Made by a program: the position numbers and the translations under genes. Positions 1 through 11,540 of a stretch of 64,000 nt of DNA are shown piece after piece. The notes beneath the pieces were generated by a model. That model saw only the letters and a list, made by a program, of their open reading frames with translations. It was not told the origin of the DNA and made no database searches. Origin of the DNA: Annona cherimola (Eukaryota > Streptophyta > Magnoliopsida > Magnoliales > Annonaceae); assembly GCA_030490835.1 (NCBI GenBank), contig CM059971.1, positions 99,042,595-99,106,594 on the forward strand, read 5' to 3'. How positions within the stretch are numbered: the stretch's first letter is position 1; each line of letters starts with the position of its first letter.

Positions 1-329
1 TGTAAAGATATGAAGAAATTATCAGAATGCAGACATAATAATAGAAAAGGTAGAGTGCTAAGGTAGTTAAAATGTCAAATGATATCAAAAGGTATGTAGA
101 AAAGTATAGGAAGTGTTTTTTTCCATGTTACTAAACAGGCACTGAATGAAAAAAAAGATGATAGATTTCAATAATTCCAATTGTTGAGTAAATACAGTAT
201 TTGTAAATTAATGATTGTTTGACTTGGTTCAGTCAGATCAACAGTTTGGAGCATTATCAGAGGATTTTTGCAAAATTTGAACTTTTGACCCTTAAGTTTC
301 AGATTTGCAGCAAATAACTAAAAGTTTTA

Positions 330-925
330 GAAATGTAAAGTTTTGGTCCCTCCAGTTACGTGAAATCTTAACACTGTTAACTTTCTATAGTAAAATGACC
401 AAAATGCCCAATTAACATCTTCATAGATATTTTGAATCATTTAATTAAAATTTTACAATGCTTTTATAGCAAGAAATTTCATTTAAAAAGTGGCCCAAAA
501 AAATTTTGACCAAATAGTGTAATCCCAATAAGGTTTAGACAAAATTATTAAAAGGGCATTTTGGTTTTGATTATGGGTATGTTTGGCCATGGTTAAAAAA
601 TGTTAAGTTAAAACTTTTCAATGTAAAATTTTTCACTCTCCACAACTATCATATTTTTTAATTATTTTTTCACATTTTCCTATACAACTACCCTACTTTT
701 CAATCATTTCTACACAATTACCCACACAACTAACCTATCTATTTTAACTTTATCATCTTTACTACTCATTATTACCCCTATCATATCATATCATTTAACA
801 ACTTTTACCTTTCAAAACTTTTCATCAAAAGTTTTATCCATTCCTAAACACACCCTATGTTAAAAAGTTAATAGTGTTGGGTAGTCACGTAACTGGAGGG
901 ATCAAAACCCTACATTTATGAAACC
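330..925. mobile_element. foldback element with a MITE nested inside
   Basis: An arm containing CCCTCCAGTTACGTG (about 330-383) recurs inverted as CACGTAACTGGAGGG (about 858-915), each followed inward by a TTAAC / GTTAA stretch. The span is about 600 bp with a Tourist-like MITE at 575-855 between the arms, so the outer element is the older one. No coding capacity. The outer ends and target duplication were not resolved. Confidence 0.55.
575..855. mobile_element. Tourist-like MITE (PIF/Harbinger type)
   Basis: Ends are GGGTATGTTTGG and the inverse CCTAAACACACCC. The flanking trinucleotide TAT (572-574 and 856-858) is repeated. The interior is AT-rich and related to the copies at 12838 and 19972, sharing a block like CAATCATTTCTACACAA. 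Short length, GGGTGTGTTTGG-type ends and a 3-bp duplication fit Harbinger-derived MITEs. Confidence 0.65.
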
Positions 926-1634
926 CATCCATCATTAGCACTTGTTCAAGAGGAATGACTAATCAAAGATAAGCCCTGATGGGAAACGCATATGAACCTA
1001 ATAAATTGGATCAAAACCCAGAATATGGCAGGAAGCATGTGTACAGTAGTAGTATCCAGAAAAAAACTCCAGACTTGCAGAAGAGCAATATGGCACACCA
1101 TATCTGTTTCATTCTTCAGTTGAGTTACATATTGCGGAAGAGCAATGCAGTACTATGTTACATGAGTAATGTGGCACCTTAGCCTATTCAACATATTAAG
1201 GAAGTGCAATCGTTCATTTGGGCCTCATTCAACTTGGAAGAAGTACTCTGCTAGAGGAGTAGCAAGGCTACCATACAAGAATGCTATTACATGCTGCTGA
1301 ACGTTTTTTTTTTGTTTTTTGGGAAAAAAAGCCACAACCACAAGCTAAGACTCACAACTAAAATGGAAATTCCACACAATGCCATGTCCATCTTGCAATT
1401 CCCAACTAGACAACGTAATCATTAGATAAAAATCACAATCATAGATGCTATCTGAACCATTGACCAAACAATAGTTTCAAATAATCCGTTTGCTGCATTC
1501 AAACGTCTAAATGCTGATATGGCTTTATCTTTGAATGGAATCCTCAATTATAGATAATCCTGAAGTAGCTTACCAAAGAGATACGTTTGTTTCTAAATTG
1601 GAAAAAGACTGAAGATGACAAGATATAGAGATAC

Positions 1635-2740
1635 CTTAGGTGTTGCTACTTTAACTTCCAGCATTCTGTTGCCCAAAACATGCTCAGCTTCGAGAGCATT
1701 CTGCACCCAAATAGATAAATAAATAAATATTAAAAACTCAATGAAACTAAGAAATGAATGATTAAATTGAATTATAATCCTGTAGAAGAGCCCACTGTTG
1801 TCAAGATAAGTTTTAATTTTCAATGGAAGTCCAGGAATCAATCAAGTGGTTGAACCCAACCCTGTTTGATAAAAACTTCTGAGCAAAGATCATCTAATTG
1901 ACCCATGAACTGAAAAGAACTACCCAGTTGGCAATAAATGTCATAACAGTAGCATCCCCGTGACCACAAGAAAGTCCAAAAAGGCTGCACAAATCAACTA
2001 TTTCCTGGATATTGCAGGAAATACTTTATGTGTGTGTGTGTGTGTGTGTATAGGATGCTGTTCCGGTGCAGCATCACTGCACCGGAACAGCAGTGCAGTG
2101 GGCCCAAAATGGGGCCCATATGATCATGAAATCATGATCTACTCTACCCATTGTATTTAGAATAATGTATTCTATTATCATACCAATTTTCATCCCAATC
2201 AGATACTTTAAAGTTGTTATTTACATCAAACTATTTTATTACGTTGGATTTGTACCATTTTCAGATGGGGCCCATATACATATCTGATTGGGATGAAAAT
2301 TGATATGGTAGTAGAATACATTATTCTAAATACAATGGGTGGAGTAGATCATGATTTCATGATCATGTGGGCCCCATTTTGGGGTCATGAGAGCTGTTCC
2401 AGTGCAGCGTCACTGCACCGGAACAGCGGTGCAGTGACCCCAAAATGGGGCCCACATGATCATGAAATCATGATCTACTCCACCCATTATATTTAGAATA
2501 ATGTATTCTATTACCATACCAATTTTCATCCAAATCAGATACTTTAAAGTTGTTATTTACATCAAACTATTTTATTATGTTGGATTTATACCATTTTTAG
2601 ATGGGGGCCATGTACATATCTGATTGGGATGAAAATTGGTATGGTAATAGAATACATTATTCTAAATACAATGGGTGGAGTAGATCATGATTTCATGATC
2701 ATGCGGGGCCCATTTCAGCGATGCTGCACCAGAATATATT

Positions 2741-2804
<64 letters not shown>

Positions 2805-4920
2805 CTTCTATGTAACCAGGTTACATAGAAGCGGTCCCATGTAACCCTCTCAAATTTTAAGATATTGATCCTTGATGGAAAATCTAATCCATTCATTGTA
2901 TTTAACACCATTTATTTAGCTAAGATACTAAGTTTCATCAAAATCAAGTATGTGCATGAGCCACATTTGCTCAAAAATATGTATATTCATGTGTAAAATT
3001 ATGAAAAATGCTTAGATCCATTCACACATGTATTAGAATGTAACAATACTTTATAGGATCATTTATCTACATATTATTGATATTTTAGATAGTTTAGATA
3101 TTGAAAAAACTAATTTAAAGTTGATATTTTAATATTGAACCATTTTATTACGTTGATTTTACACATTTATAGATGGAACTCATATGCAGTGAAATTTAAA
3201 AAATAAAAGAGTTTCCAAGATACTAGAAATGATGTTAAACACAATGGATGGAGTAGATTTTTAATCAACCATCAAGATTTTAAAAATGGAGGGGGTTACA
3301 TAGAAAGGGAGTTTCATAGAAGCGGGACTGATATCTTCATGCTCAATATTCACCCTAATCAGATGGCATAAAAAGTTCCATGAAACATAGAGTTACCATT
3401 AAATAATGCATGTCTACATAACGAGTCAACATTAAAAATAAAGGATTCTTAGTGCAGTTATTGTTTTAACATTCAGTTCTATTTTCTTGGCCAAATAAAC
3501 AAAAAAGAAAACATTCAATCGGACAAATTGATTTATACAAATTGGGTGCAATCTAGGATGTTTGGGTACATGGATTATTGTCATATAAAGATATGGGTCT
3601 CGATATCAAACTCTTTCTGGACCTCTACTTCCCAGTCAAGAGGAATAGACATCATTAAGTATCTCATTTAAATATTGAGACATCTTTAAATATCTCATTT
3701 AAATATTGCAGCATCATTAAATATCTCATTTAAATAGTTCGAGTTATGATTCTGACTGCTGATTCATTTTAAACAGATATCAGACTCGTTCCTGTCTTTA
3801 GTCAACTAAACATATGCCCTGAGATATTTAGTATTACACTATTCAGGCTAGGAAAACATTTAAATGTACTTCTTAGCATTTTTACCAATTATGGTTGCTG
3901 CAGCCATTGTAATCAATTTTAACCATGACATACAAAAAACAAAATCTGTGAATCAAGAAGGTATGCACGTTTAACTATCCAATAACTACATAACCCAACT
4001 CTGGCTGCAAATTCCATGATTTTTATCATGCACAAACCTTCGATTTTAAATTTAAAAAAGTCCACAAATGCTGAAGTACAACTATATTTGACTTATTGAA
4101 TAAGACCATCCTGATTCTTGAGTAAGAATTACCTTTGCTTCCTCTGCTGATGAAAATGTCACATAGCCAAAACCACGAGACCTTCCCGTAGAACGCTCCT
4201 GTAATCATGAATATTAGATTTCAAAAATAGAACTATCTTAGATAATAGGCTAATTAGACGCTCTAAAATAAAAATACATGCCAACCATATTTACAAAGTA
4301 TCCAGAATAGTGACAAGGACAATTGAAATTAAAGAATAACGAATAGAAAGGGAACTCATAGATGATCCAATGTCATTAATAGAACTGCTGATTTTGCAGT
4401 GAACCGCTCAAAGTTCCTCAAAAAGCCAACACATTTCTTTGACAAAGTTCCAGACGATTATGTGGGTAGGCAATTTGCCAAGTATAAACAAATTAGAAAA
4501 CTCAAGAGTCCTGTTTGGCGGATGCAAGTTGCGAGAGATGAACACGTGCATATAAAAGATCATCCTCCTTTAGAACCCAACAAAGCTCCGTTGTCCAAAC
4601 CAAAAAGGAATAAACATGATGCTAATTGAGAGCGGAGAAAGATAAGTAATTTTTTTTTTAAAAGCATCTTTTTGCAGATGGCAAATAACGCCAGAATATC
4701 ATTGTTAGGTGTTAACCTTCATGACAATACAATCATCCAACTCCCCAAACTTGCTCATGTACTGCTTCAGCCCCTCCGTATCCACGTCCCATGGGATTCC
4801 AAGGACCTGCATCCAGGACGAATGCAACAAGCGAGACAACAAAGATGGAATCTTGCTCGAAATGAAAAAACAACTTCGACAAGGAACCGTTGGGATACTA
4901 ACCACGAGTTTTGTTGCCAT
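1635..4920 (-). CDS. RRM RNA-binding protein, 5' part of gene (partial)
   Basis: Four coding exons on the minus strand: 4903-4920, 4717-4806, 4133-4198 and 1635-1700, all joined in phase 0 at GT-AG borders, giving 80 codons. The product starts MATKLV, then VLGIPWDVDTEG (RNP2-like) and GRSRGFGYVTF (RNP1), and closes the domain with LGNRMLEVKVATPK, so one complete RRM fills residues 4-80. This resembles the N-terminus of plant three-RRM proteins of the Arabidopsis At4g36960 type (from memory). Such proteins bind RNA; the target is not known from this sequence. No second RRM is visible at 1-1634, so the remaining exons should lie left of the window. The start is the only ATG giving this N-terminus and follows a CT-rich leader. 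Intron 3 (1701-4132) is swollen by repeats. Confidence 0.85.
2030..2049. repeat. (TG)n microsatellite
   Basis: An uninterrupted TG run directly beside the left end of the MITE pair that starts near 2055. Confidence 0.9.
2055..2735. mobile_element. tandem pair of superfamily-A MITEs (CTGTTCCGG termini)
   Basis: Two units of roughly 340 bp lie head to tail and meet near 2390. Each begins with CTGTTCCGGTGCAG or a near copy, carries a TTTAGAATAATGTATTC arm and ends with the inverse arm, so each can fold on itself for most of its length. The motif GATCATGAAATCATGATC or its inverse sits near both arm ends. No ORF of note. The pair lies between a TG run and a TA run; related copies elsewhere also sit in TA microsatellites. 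Confidence 0.75.
2743..2800. repeat. (TA)n followed by (GA)n microsatellite
   Basis: A TA run of about 30 bp passes directly into a GA run of about 26 bp. It separates the MITE pair ending near 2735 from the next inverted-repeat element at 2802. Confidence 0.9.
2802..3326. mobile_element. superfamily-A MITE with ATAGAAGCGG termini
   Basis: The left end CCGCTTCTATGTAACC recurs inverted at the right end as GGGTTACATAGAA with AGCGGG a little further on. The interior shares CCATTTTATTACGTTGATTT and flanking bases with the CTGTTCCGG elements, but the ends differ. About 525 bp, AT-rich, no coding capacity. A diverged relative lies at 24525-24992. Confidence 0.65.
3649..3740. repeat. short tandem repeat, three units of about 31 bp
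   Basis: Three imperfect copies of a unit containing TATCTCATTTAAATA follow one another inside intron 3 of the RRM gene. No function is apparent. Confidence 0.7.
4399..4629 (+). other. coding-like fragment of unknown origin inside an RRM-gene intron
   Basis: About 76 codons stay open on the plus strand, opposite to the host gene, within the intron between exons 2 and 3. The translation has a normal protein composition: FLKKPTHFFDKVP near the start, KYKQIRKLKSPVWRMQVA in the middle, and a basic tail ending in a TGA stop. An acceptor-like TTTTGCAG directly precedes the readable part. There is no ATG start; the first codon is GTG. It therefore looks like a last exon, or a captured or retroposed piece of another gene. 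I do not recognise the family, and no upstream exon was found on this strand. Confidence 0.4.
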
Positions 4921-5526
4921 TGTAAGCTCGACCACAATTCTCCGGCAACAGAAATCAATAAACAAAGAAAGCAATGCTCTCACCTTCTCTTACAACAAAA
5001 GCGGCACACACTCCCTCTCTCCCTCTCCCTAGCTCTCTTCTCCCCCTCCTCTCCCTCTCGCTCTCTCTCACAAGACGCGGTTCCTGCACATGAGCACATA
5101 CCTCTTTCTCACACACACACACACACAACAAAAACCTAACATACATAAGAAAAAACCCGTCAATTGCATTTTAAGATCGACGGAGAAGAGCAGAATCTGT
5201 GCGTTTTTCCTCTTTTCTTTTTATTCTTTCGTCTGGACCTCTTAGATGTTCGACAGAAGTTGGGAGAGAGGAAGTGAAAGAAGAAACGGTGCATTGGGCC
5301 TCGCTCTCACTGACCTTTCTCGAAAAACTTGCAGCACGCACTCGCTCTCGTCCTCTCTCTCGCTCACGCGCGCCCGGCTTCCCTCCCGCTCTCCGTTCCC
5401 TCTCTCTCTTTCACGCAGCTATCTTTCGCCTCGCCTCCTGTGCTCTGTCAACCGCCTCGGATCTCTGCTCGCTTGGATCTTAGGGCTCAGGAAACCCGGG
5501 TCGTTGGAAAGTTTCGTTGCGCTTAA
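4921..5526 (-). promoter_or_regulatory. 5' leader and promoter-proximal region of the RRM gene
   Basis: Read on the minus strand, the stretch upstream of the ATG at 4920 is rich in CT, with long pyrimidine runs around 5010-5070 and 5340-5420. Such tracts are common in plant 5' leaders and core promoters. The overlapping short ORFs here on both strands are low-complexity and are not genes. I see no convincing TATA box. A MITE-like inverted repeat begins at 5527, so the uninterrupted proximal promoter is about 600 bp. Confidence 0.5.
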
Positions 5527-5940
5527 GGGCCTGTTTCAAATTATATGCAATCTATACGTCAAATGAGAATATGAGAATATGATAAGCTCGGGATATTAGT
5601 GTTTTTGTTCACACTTAAAATTTTCAAACAAAAATTTTTTAATCTAACATTTTTCGCTCTCGATCGTCATCTTATTTTTATTTATACAATTAACTTATCT
5701 ATTTTAACTTTATTTTTTTAATAATCATCATTACTCCTATTATATTATATTTTTTTCTTAATTTATAACCTTTTACGCTAAATTTTTTTATAATTTATTA
5801 AATATAAAAATAAAAAGTCATATTAAAAATATAAAAATTATATTAGAAGTTAAAAAAGCTGTCTTAAAACTTAAAAAAGGGTCATGAAAATAGAGATACA
5901 AATTGCATATAAAAATCTCATACCTTTTGAAACAGAGCCC
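5527..5940. mobile_element. candidate MITE upstream of the RRM gene
   Basis: Ends GGGCCTGTTTCAAA and inverse TTTGAAACAGAGCCC enclose about 410 bp of AT-rich sequence; a TTGCATATAAA-type block near the right end mirrors TTATATGCAA near the left. No clear target duplication (TAA on the left, GGA on the right), so it may be old or mis-bounded. It abuts the CT-rich leader region of the RRM gene. Confidence 0.5.
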
Positions 5941-8008
5941 GGAAGGAAACCGGATATCATGAGCCCATGGCCGCTTTTGTTCCCATCTAAAGTACAAATT
6001 CTTCATGCCATCTTTCGGTTAAGGATATTATTACCATCATCATCATCATCGACCGATCCAACTTTTCTAATAACAAAATGTTATTTTCTACGATATATAA
6101 ATGTTTTAAATCTATAAAATGGACGGTGAAGATTGCAGGTTATACGTCCTACCACAAGTATTCAAAGGGCCGCATGGGCTACCCAAAGGTACTTTTGTAT
6201 TATTCCTCTCAAGGGGCAGCAGCCGGCATGTGATGCTTGTGCACTGTCATTCCCATTTTCGCAGTTCTAGACAATCTAAACCGTCTAATCCGTCGAAATA
6301 AAAATATAAATGCAGGGGTAAGCTACTATCTCATCATATCATGCCTAAAAGTTCCAAAAGATTCAAATTGTTTTTCAATGAGTTTTTTTTAGTAAATAGA
6401 GAAAAGAACGTGTCGCTCCACGAAAACAGCACAATACTACCTTCCCAAGTATCCGTATGGTACATTCATGTTATAGAATCTACGTCAGATTGAGTAATTC
6501 ACTAATGATTCCGCTCATTCCCACCGGTCTATTGACCTGGAGCCGAGCAGCGACAGCCAATAATTAACACTTTAATTGGATGATCCTCCGTGATTTTTAT
6601 TAGTTTGAGTAAATATGTACCTTTTAAATATTTACTTTCGAAATTTTTTATTTTTTGCATGATTTATCAAAACTAATAAATTGCCACTTGGGGGAGAAAA
6701 CAAGGCCATGTAAGGGGGAAAAAAGAAGAAGAAGAAGAAGAAATTAAAAATCCTAATGTCATCCGGGACCGGAATATTTCTACCTACTGCACATTACGAA
6801 TTTGCGATATGTTAATCTGGAAGTACACTTTATTTAGGCATTTTCAGGTTTAACGGTTTCAAAAACTATCCATACATGCCACCGAGGCAGTGCTTGGTGG
6901 TAACCCATTGTTACACGCATGGTGCCCACACGCGTCCAAACCTTGCCAAATGTAAATGTAGTGTACTCTTCATGACTGTGGTATTTACAAATGTCTCCCC
7001 TAAAAGTGGTGGTATTTACAAGATACTTTCCCTGGTGAAGATTATGAAAATGCCTGATTTATAATATCATATGTCACAATGCATACAATATCAATAAAAA
7101 AATCCATATATTCCATTATAACATATTTAATTAATATCCAATCCAAAAAAAAACATATTTAATTAATAATTATACATTTTCTTTAAGACCAATTTAAGAT
7201 AAAAATTTGCAGCTGTCAGGATTCTCAACTCAAATAATCAACATGAACCGAACTTGAAGCTTACTTGTGAAGTAAATAATAGGAAAGGGTTCAAGTTTCA
7301 AGCTAGATCATAGCTTGGGCAGCTAGTGGGGCTTGGCTGCATGCCTGCATCCGTGGGCTTGGATTTGGAACGTAATCGTCTTTAGGATATTTTTATCCAG
7401 GCACTGCGTTTTGATTAGGGATTTTACGGATTTTACGGACTTTCCGGACACGCATAAGATTAGATGCGGCTACATCGAAAGGGTCTTGACCTTTCAGGTC
7501 GATTTGGCTTACCTTACTTCTTCCCACTGTTTTCCATTGGCTTGAAGGAATACTCAATCCCAGAAGAAATAGCCTTTTCATGATGCCTAACATTCAATTC
7601 AATTTACGATTGCTTGTGCAGACAAATCAGTCCACAAAGGAGCTGTTTCTGCTTATTTTGGTGCAGTAGTTTTTCCTTTGCAGCTCGATGGAATTCAAAG
7701 CATTTAACTTGGGTCCAACTGCAGATTAGCTTCCTTTAACTTCAAATTATATTAATTAGCAGAAGAAATTCGGCAGGACAGCTGCAAATACTCGCAGAAA
7801 GATGGATTCTATCTCTTGAACAGTGCACAGGCATACAAAAGCCAAAACTGATACTATCAAAAAATGATATGTTGAGAAATAAAACAAACCAAAACCTTCA
7901 AGGCTACCATTGTTGGGAGCCATATAATCTACAGTTTTAAGAATCCAAACAAAAATCCAAGAAAATCAACTTTGCCTAGAGACACAATTAAGCAATTTGC
8001 TGAGACCA
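5941..8008. other. intergenic stretch between RRM 5' end and EMC5 3' end
   Basis: No gene is supported here. Short ORFs are unsupported by codon pattern or family resemblance. It contains a small GAAGAA run near 6725, a poly-A micro-insertion at 7120-7168, and the downstream (3' UTR) side of the EMC5 gene next to 8009. Confidence 0.5.
7120..7168 (+). mobile_element. poly-A micro-insertion with 17-bp direct repeat
   Basis: AACATATTTAATTAATA occurs at 7120-7136 and again at 7152-7168. Only 15 bp lies between them, TCCAATCCAAAAAAA. The arrangement matches an extremely 5'-truncated retroposon: target-site duplication, a few element bases, then an A tail. Confidence 0.6.
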
Positions 8009-11000
8009 TCATTTCGCTTTCGAGTTGGTTAAGGAGGTAATTAGTTTGCCACGGTGGTTGAAGATCATGAAGTCCAGATTGGCCGGCAACGAAACAACCC
8101 TGCATTGGCACAGAAACACTCATGTGAGACGCCCAGAATTAGTACCTAGTTATTTCATGTTCAAAAGAATTTTCAAACCATCATCACTTTTAGGTCACAG
8201 AAAGCTCTTCTATCCTGCAAATTTCAAAACATTTGTCAAAATAAGAAAAATACATTTCTTAAATTCTATTGGCCTTTGTTTTTCTGTAATAATCGTTTCT
8301 TACTAATGCACAATTACAGCATTAACCAATGGAACAAAAGTGGGGCTAGTAGGCAAGGTTCATATGCCAGCTATCATTATCAAGTTACAGTTATAGAACG
8401 CAGAAAACATTCTGCATTGACCATCAAAGTCACACCAAAATGTGTTGTGAAACCAAAAATCAGCGCATCACATTTTGAGCTGCAGCTCATGTCACATGCC
8501 TCAAAGTTTCTCGGTAATGGGATGATATTTCCAACAACATATCTTTGCATTCTTACCTCAAACAAGCAGTTGGTAGTGTTTTCAAAGAATAATATATCAT
8601 GATGGTTCCACCAAATTAAACTAGTTGAGGAAGTACCATATATTTCATGTGCCATTCATTGCTAGCTCTAAATAGACATTTCATTTTATCATGATCCTGA
8701 TTAATGCAAAGGATCTGACTTTAACTTTTCTTAACACGGCATAAAGGATTCTGTTAAGATATATATTTTCTGTTACTTACTGTTTTGTCATCCAAAAAAT
8801 CTAGTGATGCTACAGAATGAAAAAAAATGCAGAGAAAAATCCTATTGGGGCTTGGATGAGGGATGGGGTGAGCGTACGCACCTCATGATTATACCTCTGA
8901 GTTATTCCTAACAGAATGAAACACATGCAGCAACCATACTGATATACCATGTTCCCTGATACTCTTTGTAGAAACTGAAGTTGGTATTAACTCATGAGTC
9001 GTGATTACCATTACCATCTTGCTCAAGTTGCAAGAGATCAGTTCAAAATACTATCCATAATTAGCATTCAAAATACAATTTCCCACACAACATTAAACAG
9101 CTATCTTTGCCTAATAACAACCCTAGAACATTTGCCACCAGCTGCATTTTCTGCATCATCATCATGAGGCATTTTGACCTAAGGTCAACTGTGTGATTCC
9201 AATTGCATGGTTCCTATCAATATCGCTCATGCCCTTAGTAAGCTCAATCACCTTTCATTTCTTTCCTAATGATCTCTGACTACGTTCTCTTTCACTTTCC
9301 TCTAGTTCTCTTATGACCTTCTACTTTAACAAAATTACTCTTCTGTTGGGAACAGTTTGGACTACACAAATGCATGGGGTGAACTAAATAGCTCAGACCA
9401 TGCCATGGAACTAAAGCACACATGCAACTGGTGTAATTCAAACATGGATGGATATTCGGATTCACTATCCATTGGGTACAGTGTGAAGATCAATGTCAGA
9501 TAAATCAACAGCGTAACATTGTTGCCCCTTTCTGCATTGATGTTTGAATGTAGACTCCTATGTCTACTCTCTCTTGTTTTCTTTTTTAGTTAATTCTACT
9601 TTTATATATTTTTTTAACAGATCAATATCCTCACTTCAGCTACACATTCTTTAACTGCCCCAATATTTTACCCATGAGGTACAATTATTTTTTCAGTTGT
9701 CTTATAAAATTTTCATTTTACTTTTAATTAGCACATGACAATCGCATCAAAGTCTCTAAAGACAATCTCATAATCTCATTTCTTTCACCTCATCTAATTT
9801 TCTGCGTAAGATCCTATTCAGTTTCTCAAATCTCCTGAATTATTGATTCTAAATACCTGAGGAGGTTGTCTCATTGTTTATATTCTTATTTTCGTCAAGT
9901 TGTATTTCTCATGCAACTAATTCTGAAACCATTGGATTTTAGAGAACCTTTCCATTTCTCTAATTATATAATGCTTCCATTTTCTTTTTGAAAATTACAT
10001 TGTCTACCAAAATCATACATCATATGCATATTTCACTAGACAAATAGGCAATACAAGTGAAAATTGCCAAATTCTGGTCCTGCACTTATGAAGCTAGTGC
10101 ATGACTTGCTACTGGAGGCTAGGTATCTTAACCAACAGATGCACAAACACAAACATGAACAAAAAGAAAAGGGAAAAACTTTTTCTGCTAAGTTTGATTG
10201 TCATATTGTTTCAGGATGTCTTTTCTGAGAAGCATGTTTAAATCAACAATACAGTCTTGATGTTTATGGTCAGCCACACACAAAGGGTTAGGATTAGGGT
10301 GAAGACAAATCCGAGTTTCATGAACTTGAATTACGCCCCTAGTCAAGAATATGCTGCTCCAAGCATCATCAGCGCAAATTCCAGCAAGATAAGTGTTGAC
10401 ATAATTGTGCGTCTAGGTAAATGCAGGCTATCTCACATAAAGCTCCTCTAATCAAAGCTTGAGACAATTGATATTAGCAGATTGACTGACATTGGATGGT
10501 TTAAACAACTACATGTTAAAAACATTAATTTATGAAAACAGTCCAGAGATAGTTTGAAATAACTGCTGCTATGCGAAAAATGTCAATTGTCTTTTAGCTC
10601 AACTTCATCATTCTCATTTTGTATGGTATTCCAAGCTAATACATAAAATCTATTATTACAAATATATATAATCGGTGTGACTTCATGGGAAAGTCCACAG
10701 GACCACCATAACTTTGGATTCCACATCCTAATTTGAGTAAACCCCGAAAAAGAACAACTTAGCATGAAAATTCCTGACCACCAGTCATTGCCATTAAGAT
10801 AGAACCGCCAAATCTAACAGACCTCCAATCAAACATTGGCCCATGGTCCCATCTTTAATCTTGCTCCCACAAGGAGCAATCACGTTCGGCTGAACTTTAG
10901 TTCTACAAAACAGCGATAAGGGAGAACGAAATTGAGAACCTCAAAGAGGGAAGGCAATGACCTGTTTTCTTCCGAATATGGCAGTATCGAGATGAATTTC

Positions 11001-11388
11001 CCAGGTACTGTCAGCGCCGCCCACACGCAGAGAAGAAACCCGACGACCAGCTCTCCAAAGACCTGCCAAAACCAAAAACTCTCAAAATCCGCACACGTTG
11101 TAGTCCAAATAGCAGCAAGAAAATAACAAAACCGAATTGAGAAAGCCAATGACGTGATTCAATTACACTGAACGGAGGGCCCGAGAACTCTTCTTCAACG
11201 ATCTTCAACATTCCTCTGTCTGCAGAATCAGAAACCATTTCCGAACATCAGAAAGACTAAAACCCTAATTCCGAGATGGATGATATCCGTCAGAGGAAGG
11301 TGGCGAATAGATTACACTGTATGGTAGCATAAGCAGCGTGGGCGAGCAGTAAACAACCGAAAACGCCGACGAGAAAGCCGACAGCCAT
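8009..11388 (-). CDS. EMC5: ER membrane protein complex subunit 5 / membrane magnesium transporter
   Basis: Four exons on the minus strand, 11316-11388, 11167-11219, 10962-11062 and 8009-8099, sum to 318 nt: 105 codons plus TGA. All borders are GT-AG and the split codons rejoin in frame. The product is a small two-span membrane protein. Residues 3-21 (GFLVGVFGCLLLAHAA) and about 43-63 (around LLCVWAALTVPGKF) are hydrophobic. Family landmarks are ATIQYRG, EEEFSGPP, SEENR and LPANLDFMIFNHRGK. EMC5/MMGT works in the ER membrane complex that inserts and folds membrane proteins; magnesium transport has also been attributed to it. Length is normal for plants. Intron 3 (8100-10961) is unusually long for such a small gene but shows no element I could bound. 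Confidence 0.93.
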
Positions 11389-11540
11389 GGCTGCTTCAGG
11401 TATCAAAGGATAGACGATGCTCGGATCCGGTATTATCAATGCCCGTTGGATCGGAAATCGTTGCTCTTTTTCACTCTTTGCTCCCCGAAACTGAAAGAAC
11501 TCGGCTCTCCAGAAGAAATGCATGATTTCAGCCCATGGCC
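11389..11540 (-). promoter_or_regulatory. 5' leader / proximal promoter of EMC5
   Basis: Upstream of the ATG at 11388 (minus strand) lies non-repetitive sequence. An in-frame reading continues upstream, but it lacks family resemblance; the ATG chosen gives the conserved MAVGFLVG start. Confidence 0.4.

Noticed and set aside
4672..5566. Overlapping ORFs of 60-155 codons on both strands around 5 kb
   Set aside because: They run through low-complexity CT/GA leader sequence and through exons 1-2 of the RRM gene on the opposite strand; only the minus-strand exons have family support.
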